NCBI RefSeq assembly: GCF_004768545.1
Contig: NZ_CP038635.1
Location: 2,542,001 to 2,606,000, forward strand
Length of the DNA stretch: 64,000 bases
DNA from: Cupriavidus oxalaticus
GTDB taxonomy: Bacteria; Pseudomonadota; Gammaproteobacteria; Burkholderiales; Burkholderiaceae
Direction: 5' to 3'
Both the position numbers and the translations under genes were made by a program. The notes beneath the pieces are model-generated. The model did no database searches, was not told where the DNA came from, and was given only the letters and a program-made list of their open reading frames with translations. This document shows positions 29,357 to 38,805 of the stretch, in pieces. Positions within the stretch are counted from its first letter, which is position 1. The number at the start of each line of letters is the position of its first letter.

Positions 29357-31405
29357 TCAGCGCGCACGCGTCGAGATCTGCACTACGTCCGCGCTGATGC
29401 GGTCGTTGCCATAAGTGCGCGCCATCTGCGCCAGCGGCTTTTCCAGCGCGCGCAGGTAATCCTGCTGCCCTTCCACCTCCGTGCGGCGCCCTTCGAACAG
29501 CGGCACCGGCGTCGTCAGCAGCACCACCAGCTCGGTGCCGAAGGGGGCCGACACAACCCAGGCGCCACCTTCGCCGATCGTCGCCTGGTGCCCTGCCGGA
29601 GCCTGGTGGGCGGACACCCGCGAGCTGGGCACCATGTGCGCGACCTTGCCGTCGGCCGCGAAGTAATCGACGTAGACATAGGACTCCTGCGCCGGCGTAC
29701 GCAGCTCCAGCACCAGCGGCGAGCCATCGGTCAGCTGCGAGCTCTTGCCACGCAACCGCAACGACGAGGCGGTGCCGCCTTCGCGATTGCCTGACCAGTA
29801 CGGCGCGACCAGTTTCGCCACCTCGCACTTATCATCCGCAAGCGGCTGCGTCTCGACGGTCACGCCCTTCACGCCGGGCAACTTCGCCAACTGCTCGCGC
29901 AGGCGCGCCGGCCCCACGCTTTCGGCCAGGAAGCCGCGCACGCGCAGCGTATGGGCCTTTTCGCTGGCGTTGAGCAGCGAACACGGCACGGCGGCGAGCG
30001 CCTTGGTAACCTCGGCCATGGAAAACACCGCTGGGCGCGCCGGCGCTGGCGCTTCTGGCGGCGCGGGAGGCGTGACAGGCTGCGTGGGGGGCGCCTCCGC
30101 ACGCGTCTCGGCCGGCGCCGTGGCGGGCTGCCGCTGCGCATGCCAGGCGTAGTAGCCGATCGCCGACACCCCGGCGAGCACGGCGGCGACACCGCCGATC
30201 ATCATCGGCGAACGCTGCGACGGCGTGGTCATCGGCACCGCGCTCATGCCATGCAGGAAACGCGCGACGGTTGGCGTGCGCGTGGCGCGATTCAGCGACA
30301 GTGCCTCGCGCATCGTTTTCCACTGCGTGCGGCTGAGCTGCGGCGGCTGCGGCGGCTTGACGCCCGCCTCGCGCGCCTGGTTGGCCGACATGCGCTGGTA
30401 CGGGTGCTTGCCTGTGATCAGTTCGTAGGTCACGCAGGCCAGCGCGTAGATATCGTCGCGCGGGTCTGGCTCGCGGTGCTCGAACATCTCCGGGCTCGCA
30501 TACGCCGGCGTCATGCCGCCCAGCGAGCCGGGATCGAACACGGTGCGGTCGGACTCGTCAGCCGGCGGCAGGAAGCCGCGCGCGATGCCGAAGTCGATCA
30601 CCTTGACCTCGCCGCTGTCGGTCAGGAACACGTTGGCAGGCTTGAAGTCGCAGTGCACGAAGCCGCGCTCGTGCGCATAGGCCAGTGCATTGCCCATGCC
30701 GTTGATGATGGGCATGGCGCGCGCCATCGGCATGCCGCTGAAGCCGGGCGCCTTCAGCACGTGGTTGAGCGAATTGCCCGACAGGTATTCCATGGTCAGG
30801 AAGACCACCGGCCCGTCGCGGTCGAAGTCGTAAACGGTAACGATATTCCGGTGCGCCAGCGTCTGCGCCTTGCGCGCCTCGCGCTGCAGCGCGATCAGCG
30901 ACTTGGGATGGCCGCTGAACTGCAGGTTCAGCACCTTGATGGCGATATAGGGCTTGCGGTCGGACGCCTCCAGCTTGCGCAGGTCGAGCGCCTTGTACAC
31001 CGTGCCCATGCCGCCCACGCCCAGGCACTCTTCCAGCACGAAGCGGCCGTTCAGCGTATCGCCCACGCCCTTGGCATGTGCCGCCGGCGGCAAGGTGCCG
31101 GCCTCGGGTGAGGTCGCGTAGAGCGAACCTGTCTGCGGCCCGGTGGCCATGCGCGTGGCTTCGGTAACGCCCTCGTACTGGGTCGCACTGCGGCGCTCGA
31201 TGCGCCGCATCACTTCGGCATAGACCGCGGGCGGGAACGGGAATCGGGTGTTTTCCTCGATGACCACGCGCGCCGCCTGGCTGGGCGAAGTGGGGTCCTG
31301 GGCCAGCGCAGTCTCGAACGACGCAACGAATTCGTCGTCGGACAGTCCGCCGCTCTGGAACTTTCGGATCAGGTCTTTAAGACTGGCCACGGCTCGCCCT
31401 GACAT
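29357..31405 (-). CDS. Transmembrane Ser/Thr protein kinase with DUF4384 domain
   Basis: A 682-residue Hanks-type kinase. A helical N-terminal region (1–110) precedes the kinase domain (about 120–385) with GVGGMG (129–134), Lys157 in AIKVLN, catalytic HCDFKPANV (251–259) and DFG (271–273). The HCD in place of HRD makes it a non-RD kinase. The activation segment carries DRTVF (Thr288). A transmembrane helix (401–421) leads to an outside part with a Pro-rich linker and a DUF4384 domain (about 550–640). I use the ATG at 31405; no clear ribosome site is seen. It likely phosphorylates the FHA protein and other locus proteins, opposed by the PP2C phosphatase. Confidence 0.9.
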   Translation of the reverse strand: MSGRAVASLKDLIRKFQSGGLSDDEFVASFETALAQDPTSPSQAARVVIEENTRFPFPPAVYAEVMRRIERRSATQYEGVTEATRMATGPQTGSLYATSPEAGTLPPAAHAKGVGDTLNGRFVLEECLGVGGMGTVYKALDLRKLEASDRKPYIAIKVLNLQFSGHPKSLIALQREARKAQTLAHRNIVTVYDFDRDGPVVFLTMEYLSGNSLNHVLKAPGFSGMPMARAMPIINGMGNALAYAHERGFVHCDFKPANVFLTDSGEVKVIDFGIARGFLPPADESDRTVFDPGSLGGMTPAYASPEMFEHREPDPRDDIYALACVTYELITGKHPYQRMSANQAREAGVKPPQPPQLSRTQWKTMREALSLNRATRTPTVARFLHGMSAVPMTTPSQRSPMMIGGVAAVLAGVSAIGYYAWHAQRQPATAPAETRAEAPPTQPVTPPAPPEAPAPARPAVFSMAEVTKALAAVPCSLLNASEKAHTLRVRGFLAESVGPARLREQLAKLPGVKGVTVETQPLADDKCEVAKLVAPYWSGNREGGTASSLRLRGKSSQLTDGSPLVLELRTPAQESYVYVDYFAADGKVAHMVPSSRVSAHQAPAGHQATIGEGGAWVVSAPFGTELVVLLTTPVPLFEGRRTEVEGQQDYLRALEKPLAQMARTYGNDRISADVVQISTRAR

Positions 31406-31681
31406 GGTTTTCGGGCAGGGTTGCCCGCGCTGTGTGCAGTGCGAAATTGCCCTGTCTTCGATGGATACTAGTGCGCACCCATGGCATGCGCAATCCGTGC
31501 GCTTGCGCTGCGCTGCCGGCACGCAACGCCGTGCGCGTGCGGCGCCGGCATTCGTCGGCCGCGATCGGCGCCGACTGTCACTGCGGGGCCAACACCGGCG
31601 CCACACATGTTGGCCGGGCACCGCCATCCAGTGGCCCGCAATGGCGCACACGACCGGTGCCGGAAAGCCGACATGCCCGTC

Positions 31682-31706
31682 AAAAACCCCTTGTTTTCAG
31701 GCATTT
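31682..31706 (+). promoter_or_regulatory. Conserved block upstream of the peptide 4 promoter (candidate activator site)
   Basis: Matches 26696–26720 (opposite strand) at 22 of 25 positions, with the core CCCTTGTTTTCAGGC. It ends 29 bp before the -24 element, the same spacing as in the other copy. The 31406–31681 stretch before it holds no gene I can support. Confidence 0.45.
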
Positions 31707-31735
31707 GCGCGCGGCGCGCGCAGCCGGCTGCGGCG

Positions 31736-31751
31736 CTGGCACGCTCCCTGC
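31736..31751 (+). promoter_or_regulatory. Sigma-54 (-24/-12) promoter for peptides 4 and 5
   Basis: CTGGCACGCTCCCTGC, identical to the element at 26651–26666. The expected start is about 12 bp downstream, giving a leader of about 70 bases before the ATG at 31832. Confidence 0.8.
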
Positions 31752-31831
31752 GATATCCCAACCGAGCGCGACACCAACCCGATGCTCGAATCCAAACCCA
31801 AACGCAATACCTTCCGCCACTGGAGACCATC

Positions 31832-32101
31832 ATGACCACGCTGACCATCAAGGACCTGTCCTCCGCCGAAACCCTGGACCGCAAGGGCATGCAAGCCGTG
31901 CGCGGCGGCATGACCTACATGCCGTTCGCCGCGGTGTACATGCCGCTGAAGCTGTCGATCGACAAGAGCATCACCGCCACGCAGGAAATCGCGCAAATGC
32001 AGTCTGTCACCAACCTGAACGGCAACGGCTCCGCGTTCCTGGACCACGTCAAGTCGAACGTGCACACCAACCAGAACGCCACCAACAACATCTACGGCTG
32101 A
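31832..32101 (+). CDS. Double-glycine leader peptide 4 (89 residues)
   Basis: Leader MTTLTIKDLSSAETLDRKGM plus QAVRGG (26 residues), then a 63-residue core starting MTYMPFAAVYMPLKLSIDKS and ending HTNQNATNNIYG. The last 50 residues differ from peptide 3 at only a few positions, and the first 20 core residues vary more. GGAG lies eight bases before the ATG at 31832. It heads a unit with peptide 5. Confidence 0.88.
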   Translation: MTTLTIKDLSSAETLDRKGMQAVRGGMTYMPFAAVYMPLKLSIDKSITATQEIAQMQSVTNLNGNGSAFLDHVKSNVHTNQNATNNIYG

Positions 32102-32151
32102 GCCCCGCGCCATAGCTGCCCACTCACACATACCGAGACCCGGAGACCATC

Positions 32152-32421
32152 ATGACCACGCTGACCATCAAAGACCTGTCCGCCGCCGAAACCCTCGACA
32201 GCAAGCGCATGCACGCCGTGCGCGGCGGCCTCGCCTACCTGCCCTTCGCCGCCGTCTACGCGCCGATCAAGCTGGCGTTCGACGGCAGCATCGACGCCAA
32301 GCAGTCGATCGCACAGATGCAGACCGTTACCAACCTGAACGGCAACGGCTCGGCCTTCCTGGATCACGTCAAGTCGAACGTGCACACCAACCAGAACGCC
32401 ACCAACAACATCTACGGCTGA
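32152..32421 (+). CDS. Double-glycine leader peptide 5 (89 residues)
   Basis: Leader MTTLTIKDLSAAETLDSKRM plus HAVRGG, then a core starting LAYLPFAAVYAPIKLAFDGS and ending HTNQNATNNIYG. It is closest to peptide 2. CGGAG precedes the ATG. The 50-bp gap after peptide 4 begins with the same 22 bases as the gap between peptides 3 and 2, so the two pairs are duplicates in opposite orientation. Confidence 0.88.
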   Translation: MTTLTIKDLSAAETLDSKRMHAVRGGLAYLPFAAVYAPIKLAFDGSIDAKQSIAQMQTVTNLNGNGSAFLDHVKSNVHTNQNATNNIYG

Positions 32422-32512
32422 TCCAGCCACGGCCGCGGCGCGCGGTGGCCATATGCAAGCCCCGCGCCAGCCGCTCCGGAACCCTCATCGAATCACCTGA
32501 AGGAGCGCCATC

Positions 32513-32785
32513 ATGTCATCCATCATCGTTCGCGACCTCGCCGTCAGCAAAGACCTCGACCGTGCCTCGCTGCGCGCCGTGCGCGGCGGCAATTCCTGGC
32601 TCACCCGCGGTGTCGGCAACGTCGGCCCGCTGGCCAACGTGACCGTCAACGTCAACCAGAACATCGCCCAGCTGCAGAGCATCAATGTCAACACGCTCAA
32701 CAACAGCTTCGTCGGCCACGGCGCAGGCCCTGTGAGCGTCGATGTCAACCCGTCGCAATGGGCCGGCAACTTCGCCGCGGTCTGA
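32513..32785 (+). CDS. Double-glycine leader peptide 6 (90 residues)
   Basis: Leader MSSIIVRDLAVSKDLDRASL plus RAVRGG, then a 64-residue core unlike the others: NSWLTRGVGNVGPLANVTVN followed by VNQNIAQLQSINVNTLNN and a Gly/Val/Asn tail. The NQNIAQLQSINVNTLN part recalls the TQEIAQMQ.VTNLNGN stretch of peptides 2–5, so the cores are related. AAGGAG lies before the ATG at 32513. No promoter was found in the 91-bp gap, so it is probably transcribed with peptides 4 and 5. Confidence 0.82.
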   Translation: MSSIIVRDLAVSKDLDRASLRAVRGGNSWLTRGVGNVGPLANVTVNVNQNIAQLQSINVNTLNNSFVGHGAGPVSVDVNPSQWAGNFAAV

Positions 32786-32900
32786 GCGCCTGGGTAATAC
32801 GGGGAGCGGCGGCCGGCCCGCGAGTGCACCGCGGGCCGCCGCCTATACTGAAGCGGTCCCGCGGCCGCATGGCCGTGGCGCCGCATTACCGGAGACAGCC

Positions 32901-33143
32901 ATGGCAGTAATCGTCATCAAGGATTTGTCCGACAGCGTGGATCTCGACCGGCAGGCCATGACCGCCATCCTGGGCGGCGGGCGCACCGCCGGCGGCCAGG
33001 GATGGCATGGGCTGCGGCGCAGCGGACCGGCGCGCATCGTCGATTACCCGGGCGGCCTGCCCGGCAATCGCCACGTGATGCCGCGGGAAGTCCCGCTGGG
33101 CCGGTTGCCCCGAAAACCTGCAGACAAGGGGACGGGCGGCTAA
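32901..33143 (+). CDS. Double-glycine leader peptide 7 (80 residues)
   Basis: Leader MAVIVIKDLSDSVDLDRQAM plus TAILGG fits the family, but the core of about 54 residues is different: basic, Gly/Pro/Arg-rich (GGQGWHGLRRSGPARIVDYP) and without the Asn-rich motif. GGAG lies eight bases before the ATG at 32901. A strong hairpin (about 32809–32842) and a TATACT hexamer (32844–32849) separate it from peptide 6, so it may have its own promoter. It could be a decayed member or a distinct product. Confidence 0.7.
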   Translation: MAVIVIKDLSDSVDLDRQAMTAILGGGRTAGGQGWHGLRRSGPARIVDYPGGLPGNRHVMPREVPLGRLPRKPADKGTGG

Positions 33144-33978
33144 GCGCGGGCGGCAACGGGTAGAGAGAAGCGGTCGATCAAATGAAAAGCCCGCCAGTCA
33201 CTGGCGGGCTTGGTTGCGGACGGGCCCGGACCTTCTCGGTCACGCGGTCAACAGTTCGGTCATTCTTTGCCAGGCAGGCTTCCCATGATTCCGCCCATGA
33301 AGCGGACGCCCATCCGGACCACCCGGAGAGTCGCAGGAAGACTGGCGCTTGGGGCAATGACCGCAATGCTTGCCGCTAGCAGTGGCGCAATGCCGCTGGA
33401 GGAGGTCAAAGCGGGAACGTTTTTCGTCCGCCCCGTGCGGGCATCCTGTGTGCTCGCGCCTCCAGTATAGGCAGGGGCCGCGGCCTTTCAACCCGGCCGG
33501 CGCCTGCGGCGCGCCAGGGTGTCGCCAGCGGCGCATGCAGGTGACGCCAGGCTGACATATCTGGTTACGTTTTCGCAGTGCAACAAAATTTTCTCACTCT
33601 GCTATAATCCGCGCCGTGAGTTTCGCAACTGTGAGATCCGCCAACCGCCCGGCACCGGCTTCACCTCAATGCCGCGGCGAATCCGCTGCCCTCCCAAGCT
33701 CTGTTTCCTCGCTGCCGGACGCCTAGTTGTTGTTTGCGCCAGCCGCCCAGCAGAACGCACCGCTCACCTGACGTCGCCTCGTCTCCGATCCTGTTGAACA
33801 GCCTGAAACCTGAGCTGTTTGCCTGCCAGGGACATGGCCGGACCGCCCAGCGGAACCAGCCAACGCCCTGCCTGCCGCCGTACTGCCAGCTGTGTCTGTC
33901 GTAACGGCCTCACCGATTGGCGCCGAAGCCTTTTTAAGACTTTGCACTGCGCCCACCCCATTCTGCGTTCGGGGTGCC
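33144..33978. other. Non-coding interval: peptide-locus terminator and long helicase leader
   Basis: No gene is supported. A terminator lies at 33187–33211. An ORF at 33297–33470 has a weak signal-like start but no ribosome site. A TATAAT at 33603–33608 in an AT-rich patch (CAACAAAATTTTCTCACTCT) is a good -10 and would give the helicase mRNA a 5' leader of about 360 bases, as is common for cold-induced DEAD-box genes. Confidence 0.6.
33187..33211. terminator. Bidirectional-type hairpin after the peptide genes
   Basis: AAGCCCGCCAG and CTGGCGGGCTT form a perfect 11-bp stem with a TCA loop. It lies 43 bp after peptide 7 and closes the locus. The T-run on the plus strand is weak. Confidence 0.65.
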
Positions 33979-35910
<1,932 letters not shown>

Positions 35911-35947
35911 TGGGCCGGTGCGCTGAGCGCACCTTGCCACCGGCAGC

Positions 35948-35975
35948 AAAAAGGGCACCCGAGGGTGCCCTTTTT
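35948..35975. terminator. Bidirectional intrinsic terminator between helicase and egtB-like gene
   Basis: AAAAAGGGCACCC and GGGTGCCCTTTTT form a perfect stem with a GA loop and U-runs on both strands. It ends the convergent helicase and egtB-like genes. Confidence 0.95.
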
Positions 35976-35993
35976 GCATGCGCGCGAAAGACG

Positions 35994-37253
35994 CTACAGC
36001 GCGCAGGTCCGGAAGCCGACGAACGCCAGGTCATCCTCCGGCAGCAGCGCCCAGCGCGCCCGCGCATGGCGCAGCCGCGACGGGCTGGCGAACGATACGC
36101 CGCGCACCGCCTGGTGCGTGCTGAAGCGGCCGACAAACTCGCCGTCCGACGGCGCCGCGTTGAAGCCCGCGTAAGGCTCGTACGGCGTCGCCGTCCACTC
36201 GCGCAACGCGCCCCATTGCAGCCCGCGGTTCTGCGTGGCTGCCAGCTCCCATTCCGATTCCGCCGGCAGGCGCCGGCCGGCCCACACACACCACGCCTGT
36301 GCTTCGAACAGCGTCACGTGGCGCACCGCTTCGTCGGGATTGAGCGTGCGCAGCGTGCCGAAGCGCTCCACCATCCATTGGCGCGAGTCCGGATGGCGTG
36401 ACCAGTAGCGCGGGGACGAGCGCTCCTGCGTCATCAGCCACTGGCGGCCCGACGCCGACCACCACGCGGGCCGCTCGTAGCCGCCGTCTTCGATGAATTC
36501 CAGGAACTGCGCGTTGCTGACCGGCGCGACATCCATCTCGAAGGCCGGCACATAGGTCGGTTGCGGCGGCAGTTCGTCGGGCCACGCAAAGCCGTCCGCC
36601 TCGCTCCAGCCCAGCGTGAAGCGCCCGCCCGGGAACTGCAGCGTGCCGCCCTGCCCGGCTGGCCGGGCAAGGCCCGTGGCGGGCGCCGATTCCGCGGGCG
36701 CCATGCCCAGCGCCTGCAGCAGCGCGGCCAGCCCCTCGCCCTGCCCATCCTCATGGAACAGCGCGCGGCGGTACGGGTACAGGGTCAGGTCGCTGTCGTC
36801 GGGCAGCAATGCCACCCGGCGCAGCAAGCCGTCGAGCACATCGGCGGCATAGCGCTTGACCACGGCCACGTCGGGTAGCGTGACTTCCCAGCGCTCGTCC
36901 GGGCCGATACGGTCGGGATCGAACCATTCGTCGGCGCCGTCGAGCAGCGAGGGCTCGGACGCCACCGGCACCGGCACGCCGCCGCGGTCTATCTGGCGCA
37001 CGCCGCGCAGGCACCACCACTCCGCATGCCAGGCAACATGGCCCAGTGTCCATAGCGGCGGGTCGGCGTCATACTGGCGCGGCACGTCCCAGGCGCGGCG
37101 GGTCTGGCCGAACGGTGCCAGCCATGCCAGCGTGCGGTTGCGCGTCTCGACCAGCGCCTGCGCCAAGCCTTCGCGCGGCAGCCGGCGCGGGTCGGACCAG
37201 GCCGCCTTGCCGCCGGTGAAATAGAGATCGGGAAGCATGGGAAAGCCGCTCAT
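35994..37253 (-). CDS. egtB: EgtB/SenA-like non-heme iron enzyme (DinB + FGE fold)
   Basis: A 419-residue enzyme of the EgtB family, which joins hercynine to a thiol (or selenol in SenA) using iron and O2. An N-terminal DinB-like domain (about 30–190) has LGHVAWHAEWW (His72/His76) and LFHEDGQGE (His167); the C-terminal FGE-like fold (about 205–419) has FPGGRFTLGW, VSNAQFLEFI, RRLPAESEWELAA and AVRGVSFASP. The position expected for the last iron ligand of the HxxxH pair is Gln171. egtD lies upstream on the same strand. No egtA, egtC, egtE or senB is present. The ATG at 37253 is chosen; 37238 is possible. Product (ergothioneine, selenoneine or other) is uncertain. Confidence 0.8.
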   Translation of the reverse strand: MSGFPMLPDLYFTGGKAAWSDPRRLPREGLAQALVETRNRTLAWLAPFGQTRRAWDVPRQYDADPPLWTLGHVAWHAEWWCLRGVRQIDRGGVPVPVASEPSLLDGADEWFDPDRIGPDERWEVTLPDVAVVKRYAADVLDGLLRRVALLPDDSDLTLYPYRRALFHEDGQGEGLAALLQALGMAPAESAPATGLARPAGQGGTLQFPGGRFTLGWSEADGFAWPDELPPQPTYVPAFEMDVAPVSNAQFLEFIEDGGYERPAWWSASGRQWLMTQERSSPRYWSRHPDSRQWMVERFGTLRTLNPDEAVRHVTLFEAQAWCVWAGRRLPAESEWELAATQNRGLQWGALREWTATPYEPYAGFNAAPSDGEFVGRFSTHQAVRGVSFASPSRLRHARARWALLPEDDLAFVGFRTCAL

Positions 37254-37295
37254 CGACAGGTCCGCGCAGTTCGCAGTTAGATGGAGTGGGAAGGC

Positions 37296-37343
37296 AATGG
37301 CCGCACCGGCGTGCAGCCTGCAGCGCACGCCGGTGCGGCCATT
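37296..37343. repeat. Perfect 19-bp stem-loop between egtD and egtB
   Basis: 37296–37314 and 37325–37343 are perfect reverse complements with a 10-base loop. There is no T-run on either strand, so it is not a plain terminator; it may stabilise or process the mRNA. Confidence 0.85.
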
Positions 37344-37352
37344 ATGACACCA

Positions 37353-37406
37353 CCTGCCGGCCCTGCCCGGAGCAGCCCGGCGGCAACCCGGGGCAGGGCC
37401 GGCAGG
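37353..37406. repeat. Second long stem-loop just after the egtD stop
   Basis: CCTGCCGGCCCTGCCCGG pairs with CCGGGGCAGGGCCGGCAGG across a 17-base loop, with a single-base bulge. It lies one base from the egtD stop and could attenuate read-through into egtB. Confidence 0.8.
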
Positions 37407-37407
37407 C

Positions 37408-38511
37408 TCAGCCGCGCGCGTGGAACACCGCGAACCAGCCGCGCGGATCGGTCCAGCAGACCGGGTCCTCAAACCCGGCCGCTTCGAGCAGCAGCGCGAA
37501 ATCGTCAGGCTTGTACTTGTACGAATCCTCGGTATGGATGCGCTCGCCCGCGCCGAACTCGCGCGCGCCGCCCTCCCACTGCACGCGCACGTCGCGGCAT
37601 GCCGCCAGGTGCATCTGGATGCGCGACGCCTCGCGGTCGAAGCTGGCCACGTGGCGCCAGTCTGCCAGCTCGAAGTCGGTGCCGACGATCCGGTTCACGT
37701 TGCGCAGCATATTGCGGTTAAAGGCAGCGGTGACGCCCAGCGCATCGTCGTAGGCGGACACCAGCGCCGCCTCATCCTTGTGCAGGTCGACGCCGATGAG
37801 CACGCCATCGCCGCGCCCTGCCGCGCCGCGCAGCCGCTGCAATAGCGCCAGCGCTTCCATCGGGGAGAAATTGCCGATGCTCGAGCCCGGGTAGAAAAAC
37901 AGCCGCCTGCCGCGCCTGACATTGCGGGGCAGGTCGAACGGCGCGCACAGGTCGGCGCCCAGCCCCAGCATCGGGATGCCGGGATGTTGCTGCTGCAGCG
38001 CCGACAGCGTCGTGCGCAGGAAATCGACCGAGATATCGAGGGCCACGTACTGTGCCGGACGCAGGCTGCCGAACAGGCGCGCGGCCTTCTCGCAATTGCC
38101 GGCGCCCAGGTCCACCAGCACGCAGCCGCTGCCGGCGCGTGCCGCGATGGCGGGGGCGGCGCTGGCAAAGATCGCTGCCTCGGTGCGTGTCGGATAGTAC
38201 TCGGGCAGGTCGGTGATCGCCTCGAACAGGCGCGAGCCCAGCACGTCGTAGAAGAACTTGGGACTGATCGCGGCCGGCTCGGCGCACAGCCCGGCCAGCA
38301 CTTGCCGGCGCAGGGCGCCGCTGTCCTCGCAATACTGCTGCACGAACTCGGGCTGTGGCGGCGGGCGGTGGGCGTGGCCGTCGGCCAGGGCGACCAGCGC
38401 GGGCTGGGCGCCGGGCGCCGGCGAGACGGCATGGCCGTTGTGGTGGTTGCGGGGAGTGGTCTGCTGGGTGTGCTGGGAAGGGGCGTTCGGCGGGTTCGGG
38501 ACAGCCGGCAT
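37408..38511 (-). CDS. egtD: L-histidine N-alpha-methyltransferase EgtD
   Basis: EgtD trimethylates histidine with three SAM to give hercynine, the first step of ergothioneine synthesis. The 367-residue product has the family fold: FFYDVLGSRLFEAITDLPEY, YYPTRTEA, SAM motif VLVDLGAGNCEKAARLF, YPGSSIGNF and RIHTEDSYKYK. About 50 N-terminal residues are Pro/His-rich and probably disordered. AAGGAA precedes the ATG at 38511. It is followed by two stem-loops and the egtB-like gene, and the pair suggests a hercynine-derived thiol pathway. Confidence 0.93.
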   Translation of the reverse strand: MPAVPNPPNAPSQHTQQTTPRNHHNGHAVSPAPGAQPALVALADGHAHRPPPQPEFVQQYCEDSGALRRQVLAGLCAEPAAISPKFFYDVLGSRLFEAITDLPEYYPTRTEAAIFASAAPAIAARAGSGCVLVDLGAGNCEKAARLFGSLRPAQYVALDISVDFLRTTLSALQQQHPGIPMLGLGADLCAPFDLPRNVRRGRRLFFYPGSSIGNFSPMEALALLQRLRGAAGRGDGVLIGVDLHKDEAALVSAYDDALGVTAAFNRNMLRNVNRIVGTDFELADWRHVASFDREASRIQMHLAACRDVRVQWEGGAREFGAGERIHTEDSYKYKPDDFALLLEAAGFEDPVCWTDPRGWFAVFHARG

Positions 38512-38765
38512 GACGTTTCCTTGTGTGGTCGCGAATGGTCACTGCTTCACTGCGTATTCCCCAAGGTCGCGCTGTGCATGTCGTGCGCGCCGGTCTCCGC
38601 AACCCGCTCCTGTGCTGTCCGGCGCGCATCGGGCGGAACCGAGCTTCAAGGATAGGTGCATCCGGCGGATTGCGCACCGTTGCATGCCGGGAGGGGCACG
38701 ATGCAGCACCCACCGCAACTTGAGTCGGTATCTCCCCTAATGCGCCACACCGGCAACAGTTCGTT

Positions 38766-38771
38766 TATAAT
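38766..38771 (+). promoter_or_regulatory. -10 element upstream of the Mn riboswitch
   Basis: TATAAT at 38766–38771 lies about 35 bp before the aptamer. The -35 region is not clear. The 38512–38765 stretch otherwise holds only the divergent egtD upstream region with no gene I can support. Confidence 0.5.
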
Positions 38772-38805
38772 GCCGCCCAGCGCGGCCTCCGTGGCCCGCG
38801 ACCCT

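Noticed and set aside
33297..33470. 57-codon ORF with a signal-like start between peptide 7 and the helicase
   Set aside because: No ribosome site, no recognisable product, and it follows directly on the locus terminator.
35994..38511. A full selenoneine (sen) cluster
   Set aside because: Only EgtB/SenA-like and EgtD genes are present. No SenB glycosyltransferase or SelD-like gene is adjacent.
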